A DNA stretch of 64,000 nucleotides from Luteimonas galliterrae (GTDB taxonomy: Bacteria; Pseudomonadota; Gammaproteobacteria; Xanthomonadales; Xanthomonadaceae), in the NCBI RefSeq assembly GCF_023374055.1, contig NZ_JAMBEP010000005.1:62001-126000 (forward strand), in the 5' to 3' direction. The notes beneath the pieces were generated by a model. That model did no database searches, was not told the origin of the DNA, and was given only the letters and a program-made list of their open reading frames with translations. Position 1 is the stretch's first letter; each line of letters opens with the position of its first letter. Made by a program: the position numbers and the translations under genes. Positions 1-8,198 of the stretch are shown piece by piece.

Positions 1-310
1 CGAGGACGCGGGCCTGGATGACATGCCGCTCCTGCGGCATGCCCTCCGGGCCATCCGCTGCGCGGATGTTCGCTCCGGCATCCTGCCTGCGCAGTCCGGC
101 CTTCGCCGGGATGACGGCTTAGGGGCGAGGGCGAAAGCAAAAATGGGTCCCAGCGTTCGCTGGGGTGACGGCATGAAAAGCTTAAGAGCGAAAGGCTTAA
201 GAGCGAAAGGCTTAAGAGCGAAAGGCTTAAGAGCGAAAGGCTTAAGAGCGAAAGGCTTGAGAGCAAGAGCAGCGGGGCAAGCCCCGCTCTACAAAGCTGG
301 AACAAGATAA
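1..310. repeat. Dispersed intergenic repeat, partial copy (right half)
   Basis: There is no credible gene before 382. Positions 1-175 closely match 17095-17265 and the reverse complement of about 58560-58735, so this is one of three copies of a long dispersed repeat. The short ORF across it is repeat-encoded and repetitive, not a gene. The right part (about 268-345) contains two short GC palindromes of the gcGGGGcaagCCCCgctctac type that also recur at 17278-17370 and 58480. Confidence 0.8.
181..255. repeat. 15-bp tandem repeat, five perfect copies
   Basis: The unit cttaagagcgaaagg is repeated five times without change, followed by a degenerate sixth copy (256-270). Degenerate copies of the same unit in reverse orientation lie at about 58508-58556, inside another copy of the surrounding long repeat. 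The array is a candidate VNTR. No promoter or coding role is visible. Confidence 0.95.
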
Positions 311-381
311 GAGCAGCGGAGCAAGCTCCGCCCTACAGAGCAAAGGCGGAGTTCGGCGCGAGGGTCTTCTTCATTTGCGGC

Positions 382-1131
382 TTAGCCTTTGAGCAGGCGC
401 AAATAGGCTTTAACGGTATCGGCCAGTCCGGCATAGAGCGCTTCGCCGATCAAGGCGTGGCCGATCGAGACTTCCAGCAGGTTCGGAATCGCAGCCGCGA
501 ATTCGCGTAGGTTCTGCTGGTTCAGATCGTGGCCGGCATTCACGCCCAAACCCGCCGCCTGCGCCTGGCGCGCAGTGGCCGCGCACGCGGCGAGCGCAGC
601 GGCCGCATCGCCGCGCGCATGCGCCTCGGCATAAGGGCCGGTGTACAGCTCGATGCGGTCTGCGCCGAGTTCGGCGGCGCGCGCCACATCGGCGACGCCG
701 GCATCGACGAACAGGCTGACCCGGCAACCCAGCGCTTTCAATTCGGCGATGCGTGGCCGCAGTTTCTCGGCGTCGCGGCCGAAATCGAAACCATGGTCGG
801 AAGTCAGCTGGCCGTCGCCATCGGGCACCAGCGTGGCCTGCGCCGGCCGCGCCTGCGCGCACAACTGCGCGAAACCGGGGTAGCCCGATCGCGGCGGCGC
901 GAAAGGATTGCCTTCAAGATTCAATTCGACGCCGTAGTCGCGGGTCAGCGCCGCCAGCGCCGTCACGTCGTCGGCGCGGATATGGCGCGCGTCCGGCCGC
1001 GGATGCACGGTGATGCCGTGCGCGCCGGCATCCAGGCAAGCGCGCGCGGCGCGGACCACGTCGGGATCGGCGCCGCCGCGCGAATTGCGCAGCACCGCGA
1101 TCTTGTTGACGTTGACGCTCAGCGCGACCAT
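382..1131 (-). CDS. pdxJ: Pyridoxine 5'-phosphate synthase PdxJ
   Basis: PdxJ condenses 1-deoxy-D-xylulose 5-phosphate with 3-amino-2-oxopropyl phosphate to make pyridoxine 5'-phosphate, the last ring-forming step of DXP-dependent vitamin B6 synthesis in the cytoplasm. The 249-residue length fits the family (about 240-250). The N-terminus carries the typical [17 protein letters not shown], then [13 protein letters not shown] and the NLEGNPF segment that lines the phosphate/active site of this TIM barrel. Near the C-terminus, [13 protein letters not shown] and [11 protein letters not shown] are also characteristic. The gene lies 30 bp downstream of the small membrane protein gene on the same strand and may be co-transcribed with it. 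I see nothing unusual. Confidence 0.95.
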   Translation of the reverse strand: MVALSVNVNKIAVLRNSRGGADPDVVRAARACLDAGAHGITVHPRPDARHIRADDVTALAALTRDYGVELNLEGNPFAPPRSGYPGFAQLCAQARPAQATLVPDGDGQLTSDHGFDFGRDAEKLRPRIAELKALGCRVSLFVDAGVADVARAAELGADRIELYTGPYAEAHARGDAAAALAACAATARQAQAAGLGVNAGHDLNQQNLREFAAAIPNLLEVSIGHALIGEALYAGLADTVKAYLRLLKG

Positions 1132-1161
1132 CGCCGCCGCATGTCGGGCGCGGTCCGCACG

Positions 1162-1425
1162 TCAGCCCGCGGGCGGCTCCGGCGGCGCCTGGCCGGCGAG
1201 CTTGCGCGCTTGGGCCTGTTCGCGCAGCCGGCGCAACTCTTCCGGATCGAGCATCAGCGACTCGTCGCGGCTCACGCTCACCACGCGGCTCGCGTACCAG
1301 TTGTAGGCCCACAGCACCAGCAACACCAGTGCGGCCAGCAGGCAGACGACCATCAGCAGCATGGACGTGGTCTTCATCGCGACCACCATCGCCACCAATC
1401 CGAGCAATAGGAACAGCCAAGCCAT
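1162..1425 (-). CDS. Small inner-membrane protein, function unknown
   Basis: This is an 87-residue protein with two predicted transmembrane helices (about residues 2-18 and 22-42), then a charged tail containing LDPEELRRLREQAQARKL, probably a cytoplasmic helix. I place the start at the ATG ending at 1425 because a GGAG Shine-Dalgarno lies 8 nt upstream. A GTG three codons earlier (1434) is possible but overlaps that site. It sits between cls and pdxJ on the same strand. I do not recognise a named family. Confidence 0.65.
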   Translation of the reverse strand: MAWLFLLLGLVAMVVAMKTTSMLLMVVCLLAALVLLVLWAYNWYASRVVSVSRDESLMLDPEELRRLREQAQARKLAGQAPPEPPAG

Positions 1426-1520
1426 CGTGAACACTCCGTTGACGACCCGCGCAGTCTACCGCGATCGCGGGCGGCGCAAGGCGGGCCGTCCGGGCAAAAA
1501 AACCGCTTGTCGGACGGCCG

Positions 1521-2969
1521 TCACAGCAGCGGGGACATCAGCCGCGCCAACGCTTCGGGCAGCCGGTAGCGCCATAGGGAACGGGCCCGGTCGTCGTGCA
1601 CCCGCGGCGCATGCGACAGCTCGGCCTCGATCAGCGCCGCCATCTGAGCGGCCAGGGCGGAGTCCCGGAACAGCATCGTCAATTCGAAATTCAGGCGGAA
1701 GCTGCGATGGTCGAAATTGGCCGAACCGACCATCACCAGCTCGTCGTCGACGAGCAGCGCCTTGCTGTGCAACATGCGCGGCCCGTATTCATACACCTTG
1801 ACCCCGGCGGCGAGCAGGTCGTCGAAATACGAACGGGCCGCGTAGGTGACCAGGCGCGAGTCGCTCATCTTGGGAACCAGCAGGCGCACGTCCAGGCCGC
1901 CGAGCGCGGCCGAGGTCAAGGCCATCATCGCCGCTTCGCCGGGAACGAAATACGGCGTCACCAACCAGACCCGGCGCCGCGCTTCGTGGATGGCGGCCAC
2001 GTGCATGCGGTGGATCGCTTCCCAGGACGAATCCGGCCCGGACGTCAGCGCCAGCGTCGGGATATCGCCGCCCTGCGCCACCGGTGTGGCGCGCACGACT
2101 TCGGCGACGAAATCGCGGCTGCCGGTGGCGTAGGCCCAGTCTTCGGCGAACACCCGCTGCAGCGAGCGCACCGCATCGCCTTCGATGCGCAAATGCAGAT
2201 CGCGGTAGGCGTCGGGCCGCAGCCGCTCGTTCTCGTCGTCGGTGATGTTGATGCCGCCGGTGAAGGCGATCCGCCCGTCGACGACTACGATCTTGCGGTG
2301 GGTGCGCATATTCAGCCAGGGCCGTTTCCAGAAGCGTCCGAAGCGCATCGGATGGAACCAGCACAGCTCTCCGCCGGCATCGAGCAAAGGTTGGAAGAAG
2401 CGGCGTGGCGCATTGCCCGAGCCGACCGCATCCAGCAGCAGCCGCACCTTGACTCCGGCGCGGGCGCGTTCGACCAGGGCGTCGCGCACCAGGGTGCCGG
2501 TGCGGTCGGGGTAGTAGATGTAGTACTCCAGATGCACGTGGTGCCCGGCGCCGGCGATCGCCTCCAGTAGCGCGTCGTAGGTCTGCCCGCCGTCGACCAG
2601 CAGGCGCACGTCGCGGCACGTGGTCGGTGCCAGGCCGGTGGAAGCCTGGCCCAGCTTGGCCAGCTCCACGGCGACGGGGGTAGGACGAAAACCTTCCGGC
2701 AGGTCGGCATGCGACGCGCGGGTACGGCCGCGCCGCAACCGCTGCCGCTTGATCTTCTGCGGGCCGAACACGTAGTAAACCAGGAAGCCCACGTAGGGCA
2801 GCACCGCCAGGCCCAGCAGCCAGCTCAAGGTCGCCACCGGTTCGCGCTTCTGCAGCACGATCCACGAGCCCAGCCACAACAGGTAGCCCAGCCAGCCCAG
2901 CGCCAAATACAGGCGGATGTGCGGGATCGAGGCCAGCGTTTGCCAGGCCTGCTGCAGCAAATCGAGCAT
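1521..2969 (-). CDS. cls: Cardiolipin synthase (phospholipase D superfamily)
   Basis: The enzyme transfers a phosphatidyl group between two phosphatidylglycerols to make cardiolipin at the inner membrane. The 482-residue product has two N-terminal membrane helices (about residues 14-35 and 45-65), the FGPQKIKRQRLRRG basic loop typical of ClsA, and two HKD motifs: HRKIVVVD followed by GRIAFTGGIN, and HSKALLVD followed by DELVMVGSAN. The start chosen is the ATG ending at 2969, which gives the usual ClsA N-terminus. The open frame continues 24 codons further upstream, but that part overlaps the leader of the divergent radical SAM gene and is unlike the family. Confidence 0.92.
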   Translation of the reverse strand: MLDLLQQAWQTLASIPHIRLYLALGWLGYLLWLGSWIVLQKREPVATLSWLLGLAVLPYVGFLVYYVFGPQKIKRQRLRRGRTRASHADLPEGFRPTPVAVELAKLGQASTGLAPTTCRDVRLLVDGGQTYDALLEAIAGAGHHVHLEYYIYYPDRTGTLVRDALVERARAGVKVRLLLDAVGSGNAPRRFFQPLLDAGGELCWFHPMRFGRFWKRPWLNMRTHRKIVVVDGRIAFTGGINITDDENERLRPDAYRDLHLRIEGDAVRSLQRVFAEDWAYATGSRDFVAEVVRATPVAQGGDIPTLALTSGPDSSWEAIHRMHVAAIHEARRRVWLVTPYFVPGEAAMMALTSAALGGLDVRLLVPKMSDSRLVTYAARSYFDDLLAAGVKVYEYGPRMLHSKALLVDDELVMVGSANFDHRSFRLNFELTMLFRDSALAAQMAALIEAELSHAPRVHDDRARSLWRYRLPEALARLMSPLL

Positions 2970-3028
2970 CGGCGCGGGGTTCCGACGTGTCGCAGACGCT
3001 GCGACGGGCAGGGGGTAGGCTAAGCCCC

Positions 3029-4117
3029 ATGGGCGACGCAATCAAAGGCCGCGGCTCGACCGGCTACCTGCCGGGCCGCTATGAAGTCAGCGTCAGCGAG
3101 CGGATCGACGACGGCTGGCACCATGGTCGCGCCGAGAACGACGAGGAGATCGTCGAGCCGTTGCCGCGCACTCAGGTGCGCGAAGAGCGGGCGCGCACGA
3201 TCATTTCGCGCAACCAATCGCCGGATATCGGTTTTTCGCAATCGATCAATCCCTATCGCGGCTGCGAGCATGGCTGCAGCTACTGTTTCGCGCGGCCCTC
3301 GCACGCCTACCTGAACCTGTCGCCCGGCCTGGATTTCGAAACCAAGCTGTCGGCCAAGACCAATGCCGCCGAGCAATTGCGCTTGGAGCTGTCCAAGCCG
3401 GGTTATCGGGTCAGCCCGATCGCGCTGGGGATCAATACCGACGCCTACCAGCCGATCGAACGCAAATGGCGGATCACCCGGCAGCTGCTGGAGGTGTTGG
3501 CGGAAACCAAGCATCCGGTATCGCTGCTCACCAAGAACGCGCTGATCGAACGCGACCTGGACCTGCTGGCGCCGATGGCACGCGAAAACCTGGTGCACGT
3601 CGCGTTCTCCGTCACCTCGCTCGACAACCGCCTGGCGGCCAAGCTCGAGCCGCGGGCGTCGGCGCCGCATCGCCGGATCAAGGCGATGCGCACCCTGCAC
3701 GAGCACGGCGTGCCGGTCGGGGTGATGTTCGCGCCGGTGATCCCCTGGGTGAACGACCGCGAGCTCGAAGCCGTGCTTCAAGCCGCGCGCGAGGCCGGTG
3801 CGGGCAGCGCCGGCTATGTGCTGCTTCGTTTGCCGTGGGAGGTCGCGCCGCTGTTCCGCGACTGGCTGCAGACGCACCTGCCCGACCGGGCCGAGCATGT
3901 GATGAGCACGATCAAACAGATGCGCGGCGGCCGCGACTACGATTCGACGTTCGGCAAGCGCATGAGCGGGGAGGGCGCCTACGCCGAGCTGCTGGCGCAC
4001 CGTTTCGCCCTGGCCCGCAAGCGCTATGGTTACCCGGCCCGGGACCGCTGGGCCGGGCTGGACTGCGGCCGTTTCGTGCCCCCGCGTAAGCCCTCGCCGC
4101 AAGCCGAGCTGTTCTGA
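3029..4117 (+). CDS. PA0069-family radical SAM protein
   Basis: The product is 362 residues. The radical SAM cluster motif is CEHGCSYC (Cx3Cx2C), preceded by QSINPYRG as in the PA0069/Rv2578c family, which is related to spore photoproduct lyase (SplB). It should bind a 4Fe-4S cluster and cleave S-adenosylmethionine. The substrate is not known to me. ALGINTDAYQPIE and SLLTKNALIERDLDLL are family signatures. Start: the ATG at 3029 (MGDAIKGRGS) is preferred over an upstream in-frame start at 2987, because homologues start near GRGSTGYLPGRYE. The gene is divergent from cls with 59 bp between the chosen starts. Confidence 0.88.
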   Translation: MGDAIKGRGSTGYLPGRYEVSVSERIDDGWHHGRAENDEEIVEPLPRTQVREERARTIISRNQSPDIGFSQSINPYRGCEHGCSYCFARPSHAYLNLSPGLDFETKLSAKTNAAEQLRLELSKPGYRVSPIALGINTDAYQPIERKWRITRQLLEVLAETKHPVSLLTKNALIERDLDLLAPMARENLVHVAFSVTSLDNRLAAKLEPRASAPHRRIKAMRTLHEHGVPVGVMFAPVIPWVNDRELEAVLQAAREAGAGSAGYVLLRLPWEVAPLFRDWLQTHLPDRAEHVMSTIKQMRGGRDYDSTFGKRMSGEGAYAELLAHRFALARKRYGYPARDRWAGLDCGRFVPPRKPSPQAELF

Positions 4118-4195
4118 CGCACGGCACGGCCGGCCGCGCCCGCCGCCGGCTTTGCTCGTAAACTGCCGGGCACGATGTCCAAGCCCGCACCGTAA

Positions 4196-5377
4196 ATGGC
4201 CGCCCGTGCGCCGCTGCATGCGCCGGATCGGGACGACCGCCAGCTGTTCCGGCTGGCGATGGCCTCGTCCGGCATCGGCATGGCCATCGTCGATCTGGAC
4301 GGCCAGTGGCAGGAGGTCAATCCCGCCTTCGAGAAGATCTTCGGATACCCGGCCGGCGAACTGGTCGGACGCCACGTGCTGGAGTTCACCCATCCCGACG
4401 ACGTCGAGCTTTCGCGCGGCTACCTGCGTGGCCTGATCGAGGGAAGCATCCCGATGCTCGACGCTCCCAAGCGCTACCTGCGCCGCGACGGCAGCGTGCT
4501 GTGGGCCCACCTCAACGTGGCGATGGTGCGGGACGGCGAAGGCGCGCCGCTTTACATGATCGCGCAGCTGCGCGACATCAGCGCGCAGAAACAGGCCGAG
4601 CAGGCGTTGCAGTCGGTCAACCGCACCCTGGAGCGGCAGGTCGCCGAGCGCGCCGACGAATTGCGCGACGCCAACCATCAACTGCGCCAGTTCGCTTACG
4701 GCGTGTCGCACGACTTGCGCGGCCCCTTGCGCGCCATCGATGGCTTCGCCGCGCAACTCGAGCGCCATTCCGCCGCGGTGCTGGACGAAGCCGGCCGCGA
4801 CTACCTGCAGCGAATACGCGACAACGCCGGCCGCATGTCGAACCTGATCGACGGGTTGCTCGAGTTGTCGCGCGCCATCAGCGCCGAGATGCGTCCGCAA
4901 CCCGTCGATCTGAGCCTGCTGGCCGAATGGGTAGGCGCCGAACTGCTCGACGCCCATCCCGGAAGCGACGCACGCATCGACGTGCAGCCCGGCCTGCAAG
5001 CCCATGGCGACGAGCGCATGCTCAAGTCGCTGTTCACCCAGCTGCTGGGCAACGCCTGGAAATTTTCGGCGCAGCGCGAGCGTGTTGTGATCGAAGTGCG
5101 CGGCGAGATGCAGGCGCACGGCGTCTGGCTGTCGGTGCGCGACGAAGGCTGCGGCTTCGACATGGCCTACGCCGACAAGCTGTTCGAACCCTTCCAGCGC
5201 CTGCACGGCCAAGCCGAAGGCGGCGGCAGCGGCCTGGGCCTGGCCATCGCCCAGCGCATCGCGCAACGGCATGGCGGGCGCATCTGGGCCGAATCCGCGC
5301 CCGGCGCCGGCAGCGTCTTCCATGTATCGCTACCCGTTATGGACAACGACCGCAGCACCGACGAGGACGCCCAGTGA
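4196..5377 (+). CDS. PAS-domain sensor histidine kinase
   Basis: This is a 393-residue kinase with no obvious membrane segment, so it is probably cytoplasmic. A PAS/PAC domain (about residues 15-140: FRLAMASSGIGMAIVD ... YMIAQLRDISAQKQAE) is followed by a coiled coil, a HisKA domain with H-box SHDLRGPLRAID (phospho-accepting His), and a HATPase domain with N-box LLGNAWKFS, G1 DEGCGF and G2 GGSGLGLAIA. The layout resembles phytochrome-type kinases without the chromophore domain. The stop codon overlaps the GTG start of the response regulator (GTGA), so the two are translationally coupled. The sensed signal cannot be told from the sequence. Confidence 0.88.
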   Translation: MAARAPLHAPDRDDRQLFRLAMASSGIGMAIVDLDGQWQEVNPAFEKIFGYPAGELVGRHVLEFTHPDDVELSRGYLRGLIEGSIPMLDAPKRYLRRDGSVLWAHLNVAMVRDGEGAPLYMIAQLRDISAQKQAEQALQSVNRTLERQVAERADELRDANHQLRQFAYGVSHDLRGPLRAIDGFAAQLERHSAAVLDEAGRDYLQRIRDNAGRMSNLIDGLLELSRAISAEMRPQPVDLSLLAEWVGAELLDAHPGSDARIDVQPGLQAHGDERMLKSLFTQLLGNAWKFSAQRERVVIEVRGEMQAHGVWLSVRDEGCGFDMAYADKLFEPFQRLHGQAEGGGSGLGLAIAQRIAQRHGGRIWAESAPGAGSVFHVSLPVMDNDRSTDEDAQ

Positions 5378-5811
5378 ACGAGAAAGACATCCTGCTGATC
5401 GAAGACAATTTGGACGATGTCGAACTGACCCGCATCGCCTTCGCCGAAGCCGGCATCGACCATCGCTTGATGGTGGTCAGCGACGGCGCCGCGGCGTTGG
5501 ACTACCTGTTCGCGCGCGGCCGCCATGCCGATCGCGATCCGCTGCAGCTGCCCTCGATCGTCCTGCTGGATCTCAACCTACCCAAGGTCGACGGCCGCGA
5601 AGTCCTGCAGGCGATCCGCGAGAACATCGTCACCAGAACATTGCCGGTGGTGGTGCTGACCACCAGCGCCGAACCGTTCGACGTCGACGCCAGTTACGCG
5701 CTGGGGGCCAACAGCTACATCCAGAAGCCGGTGGACTTCGAGCAGTTCGTCGGCGCGGTGAAGCAGGTGGGCCTGTATTGGCTGGTGTTGAACCGCACGC
5801 GCGAAGACTGA
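5374..5811 (+). CDS. Single-domain response regulator (Rcp1-like)
   Basis: The 145-residue protein consists of one receiver domain: acidic pocket IEDN, phospho-acceptor Asp in VLLDLNLPKVDG, Thr in VVLTTS, and Lys in YIQKPVDF. The insertion around YLFARGRHADRDPLQLP and the C-terminal LYWLVLNR are typical of Rcp1-type regulators that partner phytochrome-like kinases. It has no DNA-binding or enzymatic output domain, so it acts by phosphotransfer or protein contact. It starts with GTG inside the stop codon of the kinase gene, which marks that kinase as its partner. The 3' end is followed by about 400 bp without genes before the amyloid operon. Confidence 0.88.
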   Translation: MNEKDILLIEDNLDDVELTRIAFAEAGIDHRLMVVSDGAAALDYLFARGRHADRDPLQLPSIVLLDLNLPKVDGREVLQAIRENIVTRTLPVVVLTTSAEPFDVDASYALGANSYIQKPVDFEQFVGAVKQVGLYWLVLNRTRED

Positions 5812-6148
5812 TCCGTCGCCGGCGGCAACCATCGCCTCCTGAAGCAGCCCCGCGGCGTCTGCGCACGCGAGAACGACGACCCCTGCTCGCAAAAGAAGTA
5901 ACGCGTCGCCGCATCGAAACCGGACATCGCGGCGCGAAAAATCGCGATGTTCAAGACTGAAACGATGGCGGGAATCCGCCGCTGGGGCGCAATTTCGCAT
6001 GCTGCGCGCCTCGATGCGGCATCGGCGCGAGCAGCCGCGCATGGATGGTCCCCGGCGTGTTTCATCCGCGCAACGTTTTTCGATGACGGGTTTAACGCAG
6101 CCCTCACATTTTCGGAAAAATTACTTCTAATTCATAGCCTTAGACGGC
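5812..6148 (+). promoter_or_regulatory. Upstream region of the amyloid operon with inverted repeats
   Basis: This gene-free stretch precedes the sigma-54 promoter. It contains several inverted repeats: catcgcg/cgcgatg (5925-5931 and 5943-5949), ggcgg/ccgcc (5967-5971 and 5976-5980) and an imperfect gctgcgcgcc / ggcgcgagcagc pair (6001-6010 and 6024-6035). Sigma-54 activators bind palindromes 100-200 bp upstream of their promoters, so these are candidate enhancer sites. That is inference from position and symmetry only. Positions 6061-6140 are clearly more AT-rich than the surroundings. Confidence 0.35.
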
Positions 6149-6164
6149 TGGCACGCATATCGCT
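6149..6164 (+). promoter_or_regulatory. Sigma-54 (-24/-12) promoter of the amyloid operon
   Basis: The sequence is TGGCACG-CATA-TCGCT. The -24 GG (6150-6151) and -12 GC (6162-6163) are exactly 10 nt apart, and 12 of the strongly conserved positions of TGGCACG-N4-TTGC(A/T) are matched, the only clear miss being TC for TT. It lies 51 bp upstream of the first gene of the Fap-like operon, predicting a start near 6174 and a leader of about 40 nt. A sigma-54 activator is encoded 9 kb away at the far end of the locus. Confidence 0.75.
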
Positions 6165-6214
6165 TAGCTCTCCCCGCCACCGCAGCGTGCGGCGGCACGC
6201 CATGAGGGAGAACG

Positions 6215-6724
6215 ATGCGCCGGACCGCCGACAATCTCTATATGCGCAGTGGCTTGCTGCTGCTGACCGCAGCGCTCGCTCCGGCCGCGTTCGCGCAGCA
6301 GGCGCAGGAAGACCCCGGCTTCGCGATCACGCGCACCGTGAATCCGCGCATCGCGTATCGCGGCGTGCCGCTCGAAGACAATCCGGTGCATGCGCGGGCG
6401 ACGACGTTCCCGGCGCAGATCTTCCACAGCACGCTCGACAAAGCGCTGGGTAATGCGCTCGGCGACGGCGAACTGGGCTCGGCCACCGGTTCGGGCGGCA
6501 TCGTGATGCAGGCCACGCGCGGCATGCTGGTGCCCGACGCGCAAACCGGCGCGTCCGGCCTGGGCATGATGGGATCCGCCGCGGCGGGTTCGGCGCCGCT
6601 GGGCATGAGCGCTTCGGTAGGCGGCTCCGTGCGCGGCGCCACCGAAGGCTTGGCCGGAACGATCAACGGCGCGCTGTCCAGCGCGCTGCAGCCGGCCGCC
6701 GGCGCGGCGGGGGGCAAGCCGTGA
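6215..6724 (+). CDS. Secreted protein at the FapA position of the amyloid operon
   Basis: The 169-residue protein has an N-terminal signal peptide (about residues 1-28, cleavage after AFA before QQAQED). The body is Gly/Ala/Ser-rich and low in charge, especially residues 75-169. In Pseudomonas the fap operon starts with fapA, a secreted protein of about 150 residues that modulates fibre assembly; length and position fit, but I cannot see a decisive motif, so the assignment is positional. GAGGGAG at 6204-6210 precedes the ATG with a short 4-nt spacer. The stop overlaps the GTG of the next gene (GTGA), so translation is coupled. It is the first gene after the sigma-54 promoter. Confidence 0.6.
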   Translation: MRRTADNLYMRSGLLLLTAALAPAAFAQQAQEDPGFAITRTVNPRIAYRGVPLEDNPVHARATTFPAQIFHSTLDKALGNALGDGELGSATGSGGIVMQATRGMLVPDAQTGASGLGMMGSAAAGSAPLGMSASVGGSVRGATEGLAGTINGALSSALQPAAGAAGGKP

Positions 6725-7314
6725 AGCGCCTGTCCCTGCTCATCTGCATCGCGGCCGCAAGCTTTGCATCGAACGCGGTTGCGCAAAGCCAGGACCTGGC
6801 CTTCATCGGCGATCACGCCGGCGCGGGCAGCCAGGGACGCATCGCCGTGAACCAGGCCGCGGGCGTAGGCAACGCGCAGGCCAATCTCGCCGCGTTCGCC
6901 TATTCGCAGGAAGGCATCGGCCTGGCCGATGCGAACAGCCTGCAAAGCGCCACGCCCGCGCAGCGCGCGGCGGCGGCCAGCGCCACGATCGACGGCACCG
7001 CCTTCAACGGCAGCAGCGGCGCGCTGTCGCTCAACCAGGTCGCGGGTTCTTCCAACCTGCAACTCAACACCATCGCCATCGGTACCGGCGGTTTCTCCCT
7101 GATCGCGCGCGCCGACGACGCCGCGCTGTCCGAAACCGCCGGTGCCGGCACCAGTACTGAGGGGACTGCAACCGCAACGCCCGACCGCCACGCGCTCATC
7201 GATACCGATGCGTTCCGCGGCAGCCAGGGGGTGGTACAGGTCAATCAGACCGCGGGAGTCGGGAACCTCTCGACCAACGCCATCGTGCTTCAGCTGCCAG
7301 GTAGCACGCCTTAA
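6721..7314 (+). CDS. fapB: FapB-like minor amyloid subunit
   Basis: The 197-residue protein has a signal peptide (residues 1-21, ending NAVA). The mature part carries three spaced copies of a Fap-type repeat: GRIAVNQAAGVGNAQANLAA, GALSLNQVAGSSNLQLNTIA and GVVQVNQTAGVGNLSTNAIV. The G-x-(I/V)-x-(V/L)-N-Q-x-A-G-x-x-N pattern is the amyloidogenic repeat of FapB/FapC. In Pseudomonas FapB is a minor fibre component thought to nucleate FapC. The length is close to FapB (about 190). Unlike the two FapC-like proteins it has no CXXC motif in the mature chain. It starts with GTG inside the previous stop codon. Product order A-B-C supports the name. Confidence 0.75.
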   Translation: MKRLSLLICIAAASFASNAVAQSQDLAFIGDHAGAGSQGRIAVNQAAGVGNAQANLAAFAYSQEGIGLADANSLQSATPAQRAAAASATIDGTAFNGSSGALSLNQVAGSSNLQLNTIAIGTGGFSLIARADDAALSETAGAGTSTEGTATATPDRHALIDTDAFRGSQGVVQVNQTAGVGNLSTNAIVLQLPGSTP

Positions 7315-7357
7315 CCGCTGTACCCAAGAGCCGTAACCACACCACCAGGAGAGAACC

Positions 7358-8131
7358 ATGAAACTGACCCGCACCCTGCTCGCCGCCGCCCTGTTGGCGG
7401 TTGCCGCGCCCGCGTTCGCCGAAGGCGACGACGCTTACATCTTCAACTACACCGACGTCCAGAACAGCATCTGGGTGATCGGCGACATCTACGCTTCCGG
7501 CGAAATCTCCGTCAGCAGCGAATCCGGCGCCGTGGTCGATCAGGACCAGTACACCGACGCCAACTGGTCGCTCGGCGATGGCGACAACAGCGCCTATCTC
7601 GACGGCAGCGCGCTGAGCGACGCTTCGGGCAACATCGGCGCCAACGTCGCCGCCGGCGTGGGCAACGCCCAGGCCAACGACACCGCGCTGTCCTCGGTCG
7701 ACGGCGAAGAAGTATTCGCCCACGCGATGGTGTTCAGCAGCCAGGAAACCTACGCCAACCTGGGTTCGGACGAAGGCAATCCCGACAACCAGCTGTTCTA
7801 CACCGCGTCGGCCGACGACGACGTGCTGTCGGGCGCTTCGGGCAACATCGGCCTGAACGTGGCCGCCGGCGTGGGCAACGCGCAGACCAACGCGCTGGCC
7901 GCTTCGGTCAACAGCTCGGGCACGATCGCCAAGGCCACGGCCGACAGCGAACAAGCCACGATCTGGAACACCCTGGCCGCCGAATGCGACCTGGACAACA
8001 CCGCGTTCCTGAGCGGCAACGCGCTGTCCGGCGCGGTGGGCAACATCGGCGTCAACATCGCCGCCGGCGTGGGCAATGCCCAGCACAACGGCCTGGCGAT
8101 CGCCGTGGCCGCGTGCGAACTCTGCGACTAA
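7358..8131 (+). CDS. fapC: FapC-like major amyloid fibre subunit, copy 1
   Basis: The 257-residue secreted protein has a signal peptide (residues 1-21, APAFA|EG). It has three Fap repeats: SGNIGANVAAGVGNAQAND (about 90-108), SGNIGLNVAAGVGNAQTNA (about 161-179) and VGNIGVNIAAGVGNAQHNG (about 227-245), separated by less conserved linkers. This SGNIGVNVAAG core with spaced N/Q is the hallmark of FapC. The chain ends with CELCD; a C-terminal CXXC is conserved in Pseudomonas FapC. A good AGGAGA site precedes the ATG. The major subunit is exported through the outer membrane by FapF and assembles into biofilm fibres. It is followed by a second, very similar gene. Confidence 0.88.
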   Translation: MKLTRTLLAAALLAVAAPAFAEGDDAYIFNYTDVQNSIWVIGDIYASGEISVSSESGAVVDQDQYTDANWSLGDGDNSAYLDGSALSDASGNIGANVAAGVGNAQANDTALSSVDGEEVFAHAMVFSSQETYANLGSDEGNPDNQLFYTASADDDVLSGASGNIGLNVAAGVGNAQTNALAASVNSSGTIAKATADSEQATIWNTLAAECDLDNTAFLSGNALSGAVGNIGVNIAAGVGNAQHNGLAIAVAACELCD

Positions 8132-8144
8132 CCGCTACGGAAGC

Positions 8145-8170
8145 ACGGGAGCGGCAGGGGCCGCTCCCGT
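8145..8170 (+). terminator. Intercistronic hairpin between the two FapC genes
   Basis: A perfect 10-bp stem (ACGGGAGCGG at 8145-8154 with CCGCTCCCGT at 8161-8170) and a 6-nt loop, followed by the pyrimidine-rich cttctccc but no clean T run. It could be a partial terminator or an RNA stabiliser that sets a higher level of the upstream fibre subunit relative to downstream genes. Confidence 0.5.
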
Positions 8171-8198
8171 CTTCTCCCATCACTCTTAGGGGATCGAC

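Noticed and set aside
181-255. CRISPR array
   Set aside because: The 15-bp units are contiguous with no spacers, so it is a tandem repeat. No cas gene is near.
3020-5323. 767-codon minus-strand open frame opposite the radical SAM and kinase genes
   Set aside because: It spans two well-supported plus-strand genes in antisense and has no recognisable motif.
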